Assembly (NCBI GenBank): GCA_029938605.1 | Contig: JAOZUO010000062.1 | Location: 6,668-43,219, forward strand | Direction: 5' to 3' | DNA length: 36,552 nucleotides | Source: Deltaproteobacteria bacterium | GTDB taxonomy: Bacteria > Myxococcota_A > Polyangia > HGW-17 > JAJRWW01 | In this document: piece by piece, positions 1 to 8,200 of the stretch | How the letters are laid out: each line of letters opens with the position of its first letter | Position numbering within the stretch: position 1 is the stretch's first letter | The notes under the pieces: model-generated | Seen by the model: the letters and a program-made list of their open reading frames with translations, nothing else | Told to the model about the DNA's origin: nothing | Databases searched by the model: none | Position numbers and translations under genes: made by a program

Positions 1-39
1 ATATCCACCAAAGACAATGACAACTGTGAGCTTCTTCAT
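1..39 (-). CDS. Start of a truncated gene, possibly D-alanine--D-alanine ligase
   Basis: A minus-strand ATG at 39 opens a frame that runs off the left edge and reads MKKLTVVIVFGGY. Bacterial Ddl proteins typically begin with this pattern: Lys-rich start, hydrophobic beta strand, then FGG(x)S. A purine-rich stretch (GGCGGAAG) lies just upstream of the ATG on that strand. If correct, the gene makes the D-Ala-D-Ala dipeptide of peptidoglycan and is divergent from the small exported protein at 94. Only 13 residues are visible, so this is a suggestion and not an identification. Confidence 0.35.
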   Translation of the reverse strand, partial: MKKLTVVIVFGGY

Positions 40-93
40 GGAACTTCCGCCTCGCTGAGCCATCATACGTTATATTCTACAGGAGGAGCAGAC

Positions 94-384
94 ATGGTTC
101 GATCGCTACGCATCACTCTCATGCTACTGGCGCTGGCGCTGGCGCTGGCGCTCGCCTCGGGTCCGGGGTGCAAGAAGGTCACCGAGGCCCAATGCGGCAA
201 GGTGAAAAACGGCATGGACATCATCCAGGTGGCCAAGGTACTGGGCAACCGTGGAAATGAGAACCCCACTGGAAGCACCGCCGGCCTGGACGTGACCCAT
301 CGCACCTGGTCCAACTCCGACGGATCCGCCTGCGACGTGATGTTCCGCAAGGGCAAGGTATACAAGATCCTCTGGACGAAGTAG
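94..384 (+). CDS. Small exported protein with BamE/DUF3862-like fold
   Basis: The 96-residue product starts at an ATG preceded by a strong GGAGGAG ribosome site at about 81-87. Residues 1-22 form a signal peptide whose hydrophobic core is a run of Leu-Ala dipeptides. Cys26 could be lipidated, but the -3 to -1 residues (GPG) are not a standard lipobox. The mature part has the pattern of small BamE/SmpA- and DUF3862-like periplasmic proteins: a VKNGM...VAKVLGNRG segment (residues 38-54), then TWSNSDGS and a closing FRKGKVYKILW strand. Members of that fold act in outer-membrane protein handling or as inhibitors; no specific role can be given here. It ends 12 bases before the next gene, so the two are probably co-transcribed. 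Confidence 0.6.
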   Translation: MVRSLRITLMLLALALALALASGPGCKKVTEAQCGKVKNGMDIIQVAKVLGNRGNENPTGSTAGLDVTHRTWSNSDGSACDVMFRKGKVYKILWTK

Positions 385-396
385 AGCTTGGCTCCA

Positions 397-1017
397 ATGG
401 TTCGCTCAATGTTCTTAGGCGGCTGGCTTGCGGTCACAATGGTGGCCACGCTGGGCGGGTTATGGACCCCGCCGGCCCCCTCGCCGGCCCCCTCGCCGGC
501 CCCCTCGCCGGCCCCGGGGATGGCCCCGGCTTCCCCCCGGGGAAGCCGCGCCTGCAAGCCTGACTGCCGCAAAAAGAGATGCGGCACCGACGGCTGCGGT
601 GGCACCTGCGGGACCTGCCCCACCGGAAAGACCTGTCACCTCAACCGCTGCATCAAGCGCCCCAAGGACCCCTGCCGCGCCCTGTACGGCACCTGGGTGG
701 GCGCCATGTATCTGCAGGAAACCCACCTCCTGCGGGGCAAGGTCTGGGGCACTCGACACGCCTGTTTCGGACGATTCCACATTACCTTCCCCCTGCGCGG
801 CGGCCGTGGGTCCGCTGACGAAACCTTCACCATCACCTTCCCCGGAAAGCTGGTCTACTTCAAAGGTACCCGGATCATCCGTCACTCCCCGGGCAGTCTC
901 TACGGCCTGGACAACTTCAGCGGCACCGTGGACTTCAAACGCGGGCGCTTCGTGGGCGTATTTCACGACAACCGAAACCGACGCAATACCGCCAAAGTCC
1001 TTCTGAAAAAGAAATAA
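397..1017 (+). CDS. Exported protein with Pro-rich linker and Cys-rich motif
   Basis: Unknown function. The ATG at 397 is preferred; an in-frame TTG at 388 and an ATG at 412 are alternatives, and none has a clear ribosome site, which suggests coupling to the gene ending at 384. After a hydrophobic N-terminal segment there is a PAPSPAPSPAP linker encoded by a 12-bp DNA repeat. A Cys-rich segment follows (CKPDC...CGTDGCGGTCGTC...C...C), a motif that recurs in exported myxobacterial-type proteins. The last 120 residues form an uncharacterised domain beginning CRALYGTWVGAMYL and rich in beta-type sequence (TFTITFPGKLVYF, GTVDFKRGRFVGVF). Those strands resemble a small lipocalin-like or beta-barrel fold, which is speculative. 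It converges on the kinase gene with a 17-bp gap. Confidence 0.6.
   Translation: MVRSMFLGGWLAVTMVATLGGLWTPPAPSPAPSPAPSPAPGMAPASPRGSRACKPDCRKKRCGTDGCGGTCGTCPTGKTCHLNRCIKRPKDPCRALYGTWVGAMYLQETHLLRGKVWGTRHACFGRFHITFPLRGGRGSADETFTITFPGKLVYFKGTRIIRHSPGSLYGLDNFSGTVDFKRGRFVGVFHDNRNRRNTAKVLLKKK
471..514 (+). repeat. 12-bp tandem repeat encoding a PAPS linker
   Basis: The unit GCCGGCCCCCTC occurs three times in full (471-482, 483-494, 495-506) and partly a fourth time (507-514). It encodes the (PAPS) linker of the exported protein. Because the unit is a multiple of three, copy-number slippage would change linker length without shifting the frame. Confidence 0.9.
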
Positions 1018-1034
1018 GAGCTGCGCCCAAAGAG

Positions 1035-2465
1035 CTATACGTAGAAGACCCAGAGCCCAACGACCACCGCGGCCACCGCGAACAGGGCGATGATCACCAG
1101 CAAGGCCTTGGAGGCCGACCCGAACCCGGCGTCCCGGATGGCGGGCAGTTGCGTGGGCTGCGTGGCGGCCGCATCGGAGACCTGATCGGCCGACCACTGC
1201 AGGGTGGGCGAGGCATCATCCTCCGACGAGCGCGCGGTGAGTTTCCCGACGCCGGGAGCAGCCCTGGATTCGTCCACGGGCGCAGCCGAAGGAGCCCAAC
1301 GCTGGTCAGTGGTGATGGCCGGTGCCAGGCCGGGGCTCGGCTCACCGCCAGGTCTCGACTCCTGTATCTCCAGGCTGGCGACCTCCCCAGAGACCATGCG
1401 CGGCGGTGCGGACTCCTGGACGGGAAGATCGAGCCAGGTGACCACCGTGACCTTGCGCTGGCGAGGTGTCACGTCCCGCTGCTCGGGGAGAGCATCGGCG
1501 TCCATGAGATCCCGCATGAGATCGGACACCCGGGACATGGGGAGGCGGTGCTCCAGAACAATCGCCTCCAGCGCATCGGCCATGTCCGACGCCGATGCGT
1601 ACCGCTCCTCCCGATCCCGGGCCAACCCCTTGAGTACCACCTGCGCCAATGACTCAGGCAGATCCGGGTTGTACCTTCGAGGGTCCGGCACGGGCTTTTG
1701 CTGTACCGCGCGCAGCATGTCCAGCTCGTTCTCGCCCCAGAAGAGCCGTCGCCCCGTCAACAGCTCGTGCAGCACGATGCCCACCGAAAAACCATCCGAT
1801 CGGACGTCGAGCTCCTTGTCCTGGGTCTGCTCAGGGGACATGTAGCCGAGCTTTCCCTTGATCACCCCCACCACGGTCTGACTCTGGCGGATGGCGGAGC
1901 TGGCCTTGGCGCAGCCGAAGTCCAGTAGCTTCACGGCGCCGTCCCGTCGGAGCATCACGTTCACCAGGTTCACGTCCCGGTGGATGATACCCAGGGGTAC
2001 GCCGTCATTGTCCGTGGCGTTGTGGGCGTAGTCGAGTCCGCGCAGCAGGTCTCGGACCACCAACACCGACACCTCCCAGGGGATCGGCCGCCCGTAGCGC
2101 TCCTTGTGCCGGACGTGCACCACCTGGAGATCGATGCCGTCCACGTACTCCATGGCCATGTAGTAGTGGCCGTCCAGCTCGCCAAAGTCGAAGACCGACA
2201 CAATGTTCGCGTGATCCAGCGCGGCGTTGATGCGCGCCTCGTCAATGAACATCCGCACGAAGACCTGCTGCTCGGCGTACTTGGGCTTAACGCGCTTGAT
2301 CACCACCCACTTGGCGAACCGCTCGGGTCCCGTGACTCTGGCGCGAAATATCTCCGCCATACCGCCGGTGCCCAAGAGCTCATCAATGATGTAGCGCCCC
2401 AGCGCGATGGGCTGTTCGTGGTTCGGGATCGCCGAAGCGCCCAGTGCGTCCTTGGATTTCGTCAT
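1035..2465 (-). CDS. Membrane-anchored Ser/Thr protein kinase (PknB/Hanks type)
   Basis: This is a eukaryotic-like Ser/Thr kinase with all key motifs: glycine loop GTGGMAEIF, ATP-binding Lys in VVIKRVKP, catalytic loop HRDVNLVN, metal-binding DFG, activation-segment GYMSPEQ, and DVRSDGFSVGIVLHELLTGR in helix F. A linker of about 150 low-complexity residues follows. It ends in a single C-terminal membrane helix (ALLVIIALFAVAAVVVGLWVFYV region), so the kinase domain faces the cytoplasm with almost nothing outside. It lacks PASTA or other sensor domains. The start at 2465 (MTKSKD) places 25 residues before the kinase fold; an in-frame GTG at 2528 would add 21 residues. Neither has a good ribosome site. 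Substrates are unknown. Confidence 0.9.
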   Translation of the reverse strand: MTKSKDALGASAIPNHEQPIALGRYIIDELLGTGGMAEIFRARVTGPERFAKWVVIKRVKPKYAEQQVFVRMFIDEARINAALDHANIVSVFDFGELDGHYYMAMEYVDGIDLQVVHVRHKERYGRPIPWEVSVLVVRDLLRGLDYAHNATDNDGVPLGIIHRDVNLVNVMLRRDGAVKLLDFGCAKASSAIRQSQTVVGVIKGKLGYMSPEQTQDKELDVRSDGFSVGIVLHELLTGRRLFWGENELDMLRAVQQKPVPDPRRYNPDLPESLAQVVLKGLARDREERYASASDMADALEAIVLEHRLPMSRVSDLMRDLMDADALPEQRDVTPRQRKVTVVTWLDLPVQESAPPRMVSGEVASLEIQESRPGGEPSPGLAPAITTDQRWAPSAAPVDESRAAPGVGKLTARSSEDDASPTLQWSADQVSDAAATQPTQLPAIRDAGFGSASKALLVIIALFAVAAVVVGLWVFYV

Positions 2466-2608
2466 AGGGATCAAGAGGCCAAAGAGAGGTTGCCAATTGA
2501 AAATCGCCTCTCCAGCCCTCAATGCCACCGATTATGCCCCATGATCGCCGCGATGTCTCCCTCCAGCTTGGATCCTTAGGCGGCTGGTGAGAAGCCCTGG
2601 CCGGTGCT

Positions 2609-3673
2609 ATGGTCCCTCCCTCCATGTACCGGCCGTTCGTCATCATTGTCCTGTTCGCCTGGGCCCCGGCCAGGTGCTCGCAGCCCACGGCTGACCGTAG
2701 TGGGTCCGCGAGCCACAATGCGTCCAAACAGCCCCCCATGCGGCCCAGTCCCATGACGCCGGCCGCCGCCGGACCCCGGCGTCGCCCTGGCAAAAAGCGA
2801 GCCACCGCCGGCCCCACATCCGATCGGCTCAAGATCCGGAAGGCCTGTCTGTCCCTGTACCGGGCCCGGATCACACACCTGTCGGCACTGCTGGCCAAGA
2901 TTGGACTGCACCGCACCCAGGCGCAACTGGTGAAAGACTATGGCCTGAACTCAGACGAGACCTTGCGGGCCTGCATGGAGTTGACCCCTGCCCAACGGCG
3001 GTGCGTCATCGCCCTGCCCAACCCCTTGATCGCCGAGCAACCCTGCCGGCTGGACGTGTCCCTGGGCCTGAGGGCGCCACCAGCGCTCATGGCGCTGTTA
3101 ACGCCTAAACCCGTGGCCGTCGACGAAGCCACGGCCCGTCATCAACTCACGAGTCTTCGCGGACGGTGGGTGCACGAGTCCTCGGCCGGTCGTCGGACAG
3201 AGATCGAGATCGGCCCAGGAGGCCGCGCCACCTTCCGCCACTTTCGTGACAACCGCCCCCAGGGAGGTGCGAGCCACTCCGTCCTGTCCATCCGTCGTCG
3301 GCGGGAGCTTCTGCGACGACGCGCGGTGACCGTGCAGCGCTATGTGTATCTCCGAGTCAATCGAAACAACTTCACCTTATCGGGCAACCTGCTACACACC
3401 GCGACGCCCATTCGAAAACGTACGGAGTTTCGCCTGATCCTGGCTCGGGACCGGGTGCTGAGACTGGCGGGCGGCCAGTGCGAGGTCATCGATCTGGGCT
3501 ACCTCTCCGGGCACGCCGCCACCTGCACCTGGAGCCCAGACGGTGTCGGGCAAGTCCCCGTGCTGCGGATCGCCTACTTGGTGGGACGCTGGAAGCAGGA
3601 AGCGCGCTTTTTTCTCGTCGGAACGCACCTGCTTGATGAGCGTCTGTACCAGCGCCGCTTCGTGCGCCGCTAG
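2609..3673 (+). CDS. Exported protein of unknown function
   Basis: I do not recognise this family. The product of about 350 residues starts with MVPPSMYRPFVIIVLFAWAPARC, a short hydrophobic segment that looks like a signal peptide. The ATG at 2624 is an equally good start. Cys at the end of the segment is preceded by Arg, so it is not a standard lipobox. The middle (residues 70-175) is Cys-containing and helical (LSALLAKIGLHRTQAQLVKDYG; CMELTPAQRRC). The C-terminal half has a TSLRGRWV...EIEIGPGGRATFRHF motif, typical of beta-rich domains that begin 'G-x-W'. This resembles the layout of the exported protein at 397. It is divergent from the kinase and separated from it by about 140 bp. Confidence 0.5.
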   Translation: MVPPSMYRPFVIIVLFAWAPARCSQPTADRSGSASHNASKQPPMRPSPMTPAAAGPRRRPGKKRATAGPTSDRLKIRKACLSLYRARITHLSALLAKIGLHRTQAQLVKDYGLNSDETLRACMELTPAQRRCVIALPNPLIAEQPCRLDVSLGLRAPPALMALLTPKPVAVDEATARHQLTSLRGRWVHESSAGRRTEIEIGPGGRATFRHFRDNRPQGGASHSVLSIRRRRELLRRRAVTVQRYVYLRVNRNNFTLSGNLLHTATPIRKRTEFRLILARDRVLRLAGGQCEVIDLGYLSGHAATCTWSPDGVGQVPVLRIAYLVGRWKQEARFFLVGTHLLDERLYQRRFVRR

Positions 3674-3705
3674 AACGCAACGAGAACACCGTTTGAGGTC
3701 CATCC

Positions 3706-4815
3706 GTGCAGACTGAAGACTTCGACTACGACCTGCCGGAGGGGCTCATCGCCCAGGAACCCGCGCCCCGTCGCGATGGTTCGCGCCTGCTGGTACTCGA
3801 CCGGACGGACGGTCCCCCTTCGGACAGACGATTCCACGAGATCGCGGACCTGCTCCCCGCCGACGGACTGCTGGTGTTCAACGACAGCCGTGTATTCCCG
3901 GCGCGCCTACGGGGACACAAACCCACGGGGGGTGGCGTGGAGGTGCTACTGGTGAGCCCACGCCCCGCCACCGACGAGACGTCCGACGGGGGTAGCGGTA
4001 GTGACGGTTGTGTCTGGCGCTGTCTGTGCCGCAGCTCTAAGGGGCTCACCCCCGGCGGGGAGATTCGATTCGGCGACGATGACCAGAACCCCACCGTTGT
4101 GGCCGAAGTACTGCGGGTCCTGCCCGACGGAGGCGCGGACCTCGCCTTTGAGCGTCGGGGGACGCCGCCGCCGAAGGGATCGGGGTGGCTCCTGTCCTGG
4201 GCAACGGAAGTGGGGGAGACTCCCCTTCCCCCCTACATCCGGCGCCCCGAAGGCGAGCATGACCTGGATCGAGAACGGTACCAGACCGTGTACGCCCGCG
4301 AGCAGGGCTCGGTGGCCGCGCCCACCGCGGGGCTGCACTTCACCCACCCACTTCTCACGTCGCTCAGCCAACGCGGCATCGAGCTGGCCTACCTGACGCT
4401 GCATGTGGGCCCTGGCACCTTTCGCCCCGTGCGCACCGACCACATCGCCGAGCACCGCATGGACGCCGAGCGGGTGGAGGTCACCCCGGCGCTGGCAGAC
4501 GCGGTGAGCCGGGCCAAGAGCGCGGGCCGACCGGTTGTGGCCGTGGGCACGACAACGGTTCGGGCGCTGGAGGGAATGGCTACGGCGCCCGGCCAGCTCG
4601 AACCGGGCGCACGGGAGGTGTCTCTGTTCATCACCCCCGGATACGAGTTCCGCATCGTGGACGCACTGATCACCAACTTCCACCTTCCGCGCTCCACGTT
4701 GCTCATGCTGGTCTCGGCCCTGGCCGGGCGGGACCGGGTGCTGGCAGCCTATCGCCACGCCGTACGCGAGGGCTACCGATTCTACTCCTACGGCGATGCG
4801 ATGTTGATCCGATGA
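3706..4815 (+). CDS. queA: S-adenosylmethionine:tRNA ribosyltransferase-isomerase
   Basis: QueA transfers and isomerises the ribosyl part of S-adenosylmethionine onto preQ1 in tRNA, giving epoxyqueuosine at position 34 of GUN anticodons. The 369-residue product carries family hallmarks: the start EDFDYDLPEGLIAQEPAPRRDGSRLLVLDR, LLVFNDSRVFPARLRG, the central PPYIRR and YQTVYA segments, GSVAAPTAGLHFT, LTLHVGPGTFRPV and the C-terminal ITNFHLPRSTLLMLVSALAG. Length matches the usual 340-370. It begins with GTG at 3706, with a GAGGTC ribosome site at 3695-3700. Its last four bases overlap the tgt start (ATGA), so the two queuosine enzymes are translationally coupled. Confidence 0.96.
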   Translation: MQTEDFDYDLPEGLIAQEPAPRRDGSRLLVLDRTDGPPSDRRFHEIADLLPADGLLVFNDSRVFPARLRGHKPTGGGVEVLLVSPRPATDETSDGGSGSDGCVWRCLCRSSKGLTPGGEIRFGDDDQNPTVVAEVLRVLPDGGADLAFERRGTPPPKGSGWLLSWATEVGETPLPPYIRRPEGEHDLDRERYQTVYAREQGSVAAPTAGLHFTHPLLTSLSQRGIELAYLTLHVGPGTFRPVRTDHIAEHRMDAERVEVTPALADAVSRAKSAGRPVVAVGTTTVRALEGMATAPGQLEPGAREVSLFITPGYEFRIVDALITNFHLPRSTLLMLVSALAGRDRVLAAYRHAVREGYRFYSYGDAMLIR

Positions 4816-5945
4816 ACGATACGACCACGACTACGACCACGAGCCAGGAGTTCCGCTTCGAGCTCGACGCCACTTGTGGTAACGCCCGCGCCGGGCGCAT
4901 TCACACCGCCCACGGCACGGTGGAGACGCCCGCCTTCATGACCGTGGGAACCTACGGTGCAGTACGCGGCATGTCCCCCGACGGGGTCCGGGCCACTGGC
5001 GCCCAGATCATTCTTTCCAACACCCTGCACCTGTATCTGCGTCCGGGGCTGGAGGTGATCGATCTACACGGCGGCCTGCACCGGATGATGGGCTGGGATG
5101 GTCCCATCCTCACTGACTCGGGTGGCTTTCAGCTCATGAGCCTCAAGTCGATGCTTCGCATCGACGACGAGGGTGTGGACCTGCGCTCTCCCATTGACGG
5201 CAGCCGCCACCGCCTGACGCCCGCCCTCGTTATGGAGGTCCAACGCCGCCTGGGCGTGGACATCGCCATGGTCTTCGACCACTGCCCGGCAGCGGATGCC
5301 TCGGACGCATTCAAGCGCGAGGCCATGGATCGCTCCACGCGCTGGGCCGCCCAGTGCCTGGACCAGCCGCGCGCACCCGGTCAGGCGGTCTTCGGCATCG
5401 TCCAGGGCGGCGTGGATCTGGCCTTGCGACGCGAGCACCTGGCGGCCATCGCCGAGCTCGCCCCAGACGGTCTGGCCCTCGGTGGCCTCGCCGTGGGGGA
5501 AGGGCCCCAGGAGATGGACCGCGTCGTATCGGCCATCGCTCCCGAGATGCCCGCCGAAAAGCCCCGATACCTCATGGGCGTCGGCTTCCCACGAGACCTG
5601 GTGGCCTCCGTGCAGGGCGGCATCGATCTCTTCGACTGCGTGATCCCCACCCGCCACGCACGAAACGGCCAGCTCTTCACCCCAGAGGGCCGCATCAACA
5701 TCGCCAACTCCAGATTCCGCCATGACGACGGCCCCGTGGATCCGGAATGCGACTGCCTCACCTGCCAACGCTTCACTCTCGCCTACTTGAAGCACCTGTA
5801 CCAAACCAAGGAGATCCTCTACTCCACCCTCGCCACCACCCACAACCTCCGCTTCTACCAACGCCTCATGCGCCGGCTCCGCCAGGCCATCATGGACAAC
5901 AACAAAGCCCGCCTGGCAGCGCTGTCCGCTCAGTTCGCCGGGTAG
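4812..5945 (+). CDS. tgt: tRNA-guanine transglycosylase
   Basis: Tgt exchanges guanine-34 of tRNA(Asp, Asn, His, Tyr) for preQ1, the step before QueA. The 377-residue product has the TIM-barrel motifs ILTDSGGFQ (general acid/base Asp), FGIVQGG, LALGGLAVGE, the nucleophile region DLFDCVIPTRHARNGQLFT, and the zinc site CDCLTC with a downstream His in THNLRFY. The Val of GGLAVGE and the Cys of the FDHC motif are features of bacterial, preQ1-using enzymes and not of eukaryotic queuine enzymes. Most bacterial enzymes I know have FDEC; here Glu is replaced by His. The ATG overlaps the queA stop by four bases. Other queuosine genes (queCDEFG) are not in this window. Confidence 0.97.
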   Translation: MNDTTTTTTTSQEFRFELDATCGNARAGRIHTAHGTVETPAFMTVGTYGAVRGMSPDGVRATGAQIILSNTLHLYLRPGLEVIDLHGGLHRMMGWDGPILTDSGGFQLMSLKSMLRIDDEGVDLRSPIDGSRHRLTPALVMEVQRRLGVDIAMVFDHCPAADASDAFKREAMDRSTRWAAQCLDQPRAPGQAVFGIVQGGVDLALRREHLAAIAELAPDGLALGGLAVGEGPQEMDRVVSAIAPEMPAEKPRYLMGVGFPRDLVASVQGGIDLFDCVIPTRHARNGQLFTPEGRINIANSRFRHDDGPVDPECDCLTCQRFTLAYLKHLYQTKEILYSTLATTHNLRFYQRLMRRLRQAIMDNNKARLAALSAQFAG

Positions 5946-6002
5946 GACTATCTAGGCTTCGTGGCCAACGCCAAGTCGGGGAGCTTGGAGGGGACTGGGG
6001 CG

Positions 6003-6581
6003 TTAGTAATTATCTTCGGCCTGGGCGAAGTGGGACTGGGGATGGGCGCAGGCGGGGCAGACCTGGGGCGGCTCGTTGCCTTCGTGGATGTAGCCGCAGT
6101 TGGCGCACTTCCAGCGGATGGCCTCGGCACGCTTGAACACGCCTTCAGCCTTGACCCGCTCGAGGAGCTGACGATACCGCGCCTCGTGCTCCTTCTCCAC
6201 CTTGGCGATCATGGTGTAGGCGGCGGCGACCTCCGCAAAACCCTCCTCCTTGGCCTTGGCGGCGAAGGCGGGGTACAGCTCGGTCCACTCCTCTTTCTCG
6301 CCCTCGGCCGCGGCGAGCAGGTTCTCGGCGGTGTCGCCAATTTTACCAGCCGGATACATGGCCGTGATCTCCAGGCCGGCGCCACTTTGGAGGAACTTGA
6401 AGAAGACCTTCGCGTGGGCTCGCTCGTTGTCCGCGGTCTCCTCGAAGAGCCGCGCGATCTGCAGGTAGCCCGCCTTGCGCGCCACGCCCGCGGCGTAGGT
6501 GTACCGGTTACGCGCCTGGGACTCGCCCGCGAACGCCTTGAGTAGATTCTTCTCGGTCTCGCTTCCCTTCAGATCAGCCAT
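6003..6581 (-). CDS. rbr: Rubrerythrin
   Basis: Rubrerythrin reduces hydrogen peroxide to water in anaerobes and microaerophiles. The 192-residue product has an N-terminal four-helix ferritin-like domain whose ExxxxxE/ExxH iron ligands are visible in AFAGESQARNRY, FEETADNERAHAKVFF and the second helix pair ending EKEHEARYRQLL. A C-terminal rubredoxin-like domain carries two CxxC pairs (KCANCGYIHEG and VCPACAHPQ). The ATG at 6581 has an excellent GAGGAGG ribosome site. It lies 39 bp downstream of the rubredoxin reductase gene on the same strand, so electron source and peroxidase form one operon. Confidence 0.96.
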   Translation of the reverse strand: MADLKGSETEKNLLKAFAGESQARNRYTYAAGVARKAGYLQIARLFEETADNERAHAKVFFKFLQSGAGLEITAMYPAGKIGDTAENLLAAAEGEKEEWTELYPAFAAKAKEEGFAEVAAAYTMIAKVEKEHEARYRQLLERVKAEGVFKRAEAIRWKCANCGYIHEGNEPPQVCPACAHPQSHFAQAEDNY

Positions 6582-6620
6582 GCTGTCCTCCTCTGTTGGT
6601 CCAATGAATTCGTTTCGTAT

Positions 6621-8111
6621 TCAGGAGAGCCCCATGGTCGCCGCCCAGGTGGGCAGGCAGTCGGTGAGCTCGCTACATTCCTTGATCTGCCGACCGGACT
6701 CAACGGCCTCCTTCAAAGGCCCCGCCAGGGAGGTGTCCCCGTAGAGCGCTCCCCCCACCAGCCGGCCGTCGCGGGAAACAAGCCGGATATAGGCGCCGTT
6801 CGACCGCCGCTCCCACTCCTGATAGCTGCCGTCGTCAGTCGCCACCACGCCGATGCTGAAAAGGTCCACGTCCATAACCTTCAGGCGATTGGAACGCGGC
6901 AGGGTAGCGTACTCGGTAGCCCCCCCCGCGGCGTTGATGCCCGCCACCACGGCCTGGGCGTAGGCCGTGGGCCAGATGCCCTGCACCTCGCCCCGGTACT
7001 CGGCCACGTCCCCCGCGGCCAGGATGTCCGGATCCGACGTGAACATCCCGTCGTCCACCAGGACACCGCGATCCACCTTGAGCTCCACCTGGCGCGCCAG
7101 GTAGCTGTTGGGTCGCACGCCCGTGGACAGGACAACGAAATCCGCCTCCAGCGACCTACCGTCCTCCAACGCCACTGTCCGGACCTGCTGGTCCCCCACG
7201 ATGGCGGTGACCTTGGCCTTGGCTGCCAACCGGATACCGAGCTCCTGAAGGTGGTCCGCCAGCAGTCGCCCCGCGGGCTCGGGCAGCTGCCGAGGCAGAA
7301 GCCAACCAAACCCCTCAACCACCGTCACCTGCACGCCCTGACGATGAAGAGCGCCGGCCGCCTCCAGCCCTAAAAGCCCGCCGCCGATGACCACGCAGCG
7401 AGCACCGCTTTGCACACGCTCCAGGATCGCCCCGGCGTCCCGGACCGAGCGCAGCACATGAACCCCCTCCAGAGAGGCGCCCACGATGGGCGGCACAAAA
7501 GCGTGGGCGCCCGTGGTCAACACCAGCCGGCGGTAGTTCAGCTCCCGGCCGTCCCGCAGGCGCACCTTCCGCGCGGTCCGATCAATGCCGGTAACTTCGC
7601 CCTGCACAAGATCGATACGCCGGTCGGCGTACCAGGACTCAGGCTGCAAGGGCAGGCTCTCGGAGTCCACCTCCCCCGCCAACAACCGCGTGAGGTTCAG
7701 TCGATAGTACGGGAGCCCGGGCTCCTGGGACACCAGGGTGATGTCCACGTCCGGCGCCGTGGCCCGCGCCCGATCCGCCGCCGTGACGCCGGCGATACCC
7801 GCGCCCACCACCACCACGGGCCCCGTCTCGCCCGCACCCGCCGTGGAGCCGGCCTCGGTCACGGGCTCGAAGAGGTTCGCACTCGCCCCACACACGGGGC
7901 ACTCCGCGGGAGGCTCGGCTCCCTCATGCACATGGTCACAGATCGTGCAGCGCCAGGACGTGGGCGGCAGCCCCGCGGGCGCGGCCTGGGGAGCGGCCAA
8001 GGGGCTGAACATCTCCCGATCCACGCCACAAACGGGGCAGTTGGCCGGTGGCTCCAACCCCTCGTGCACATACCCACAAACCTCACACTTCCAGGCAGTT
8101 ACATCACTCAT
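6621..8111 (-). CDS. Double-rubredoxin/NAD(P)H:rubredoxin oxidoreductase fusion
   Basis: This 496-residue flavoprotein should pass electrons from NAD(P)H to rubredoxin centres and then to rubrerythrin. Two rubrerythrin-type rubredoxin domains stand at the N-terminus (Cys9/12/25/28 and Cys55/58/71/74, each CxxC...CPVCG). They are followed by a pyridine nucleotide-disulfide-type oxidoreductase: FAD motif GAGIAG at 103-108, a second NAD-binding motif VVIGGGLLGLEAAGAL, and VLSTGVRPN and DILAAGDVAE near the C-terminus. Stand-alone rubredoxin reductases are about 380-400 residues, so the fusion adds about 90. The short-linker rubredoxin domains closely resemble the one at the end of the neighbouring rubrerythrin. 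A TATAGT -10-like box lies at 8176-8181 on the minus strand. Confidence 0.9.
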   Translation of the reverse strand: MSDVTAWKCEVCGYVHEGLEPPANCPVCGVDREMFSPLAAPQAAPAGLPPTSWRCTICDHVHEGAEPPAECPVCGASANLFEPVTEAGSTAGAGETGPVVVVGAGIAGVTAADRARATAPDVDITLVSQEPGLPYYRLNLTRLLAGEVDSESLPLQPESWYADRRIDLVQGEVTGIDRTARKVRLRDGRELNYRRLVLTTGAHAFVPPIVGASLEGVHVLRSVRDAGAILERVQSGARCVVIGGGLLGLEAAGALHRQGVQVTVVEGFGWLLPRQLPEPAGRLLADHLQELGIRLAAKAKVTAIVGDQQVRTVALEDGRSLEADFVVLSTGVRPNSYLARQVELKVDRGVLVDDGMFTSDPDILAAGDVAEYRGEVQGIWPTAYAQAVVAGINAAGGATEYATLPRSNRLKVMDVDLFSIGVVATDDGSYQEWERRSNGAYIRLVSRDGRLVGGALYGDTSLAGPLKEAVESGRQIKECSELTDCLPTWAATMGLS

Positions 8112-8200
8112 GGCGAATGGTCCGGTAGTTGGTTCCGCAGTTCAGGCGCTGATTTCCCCAGTGGGTCGGAGCCGGACTATAGCACGCCAGGGCGCGAACG

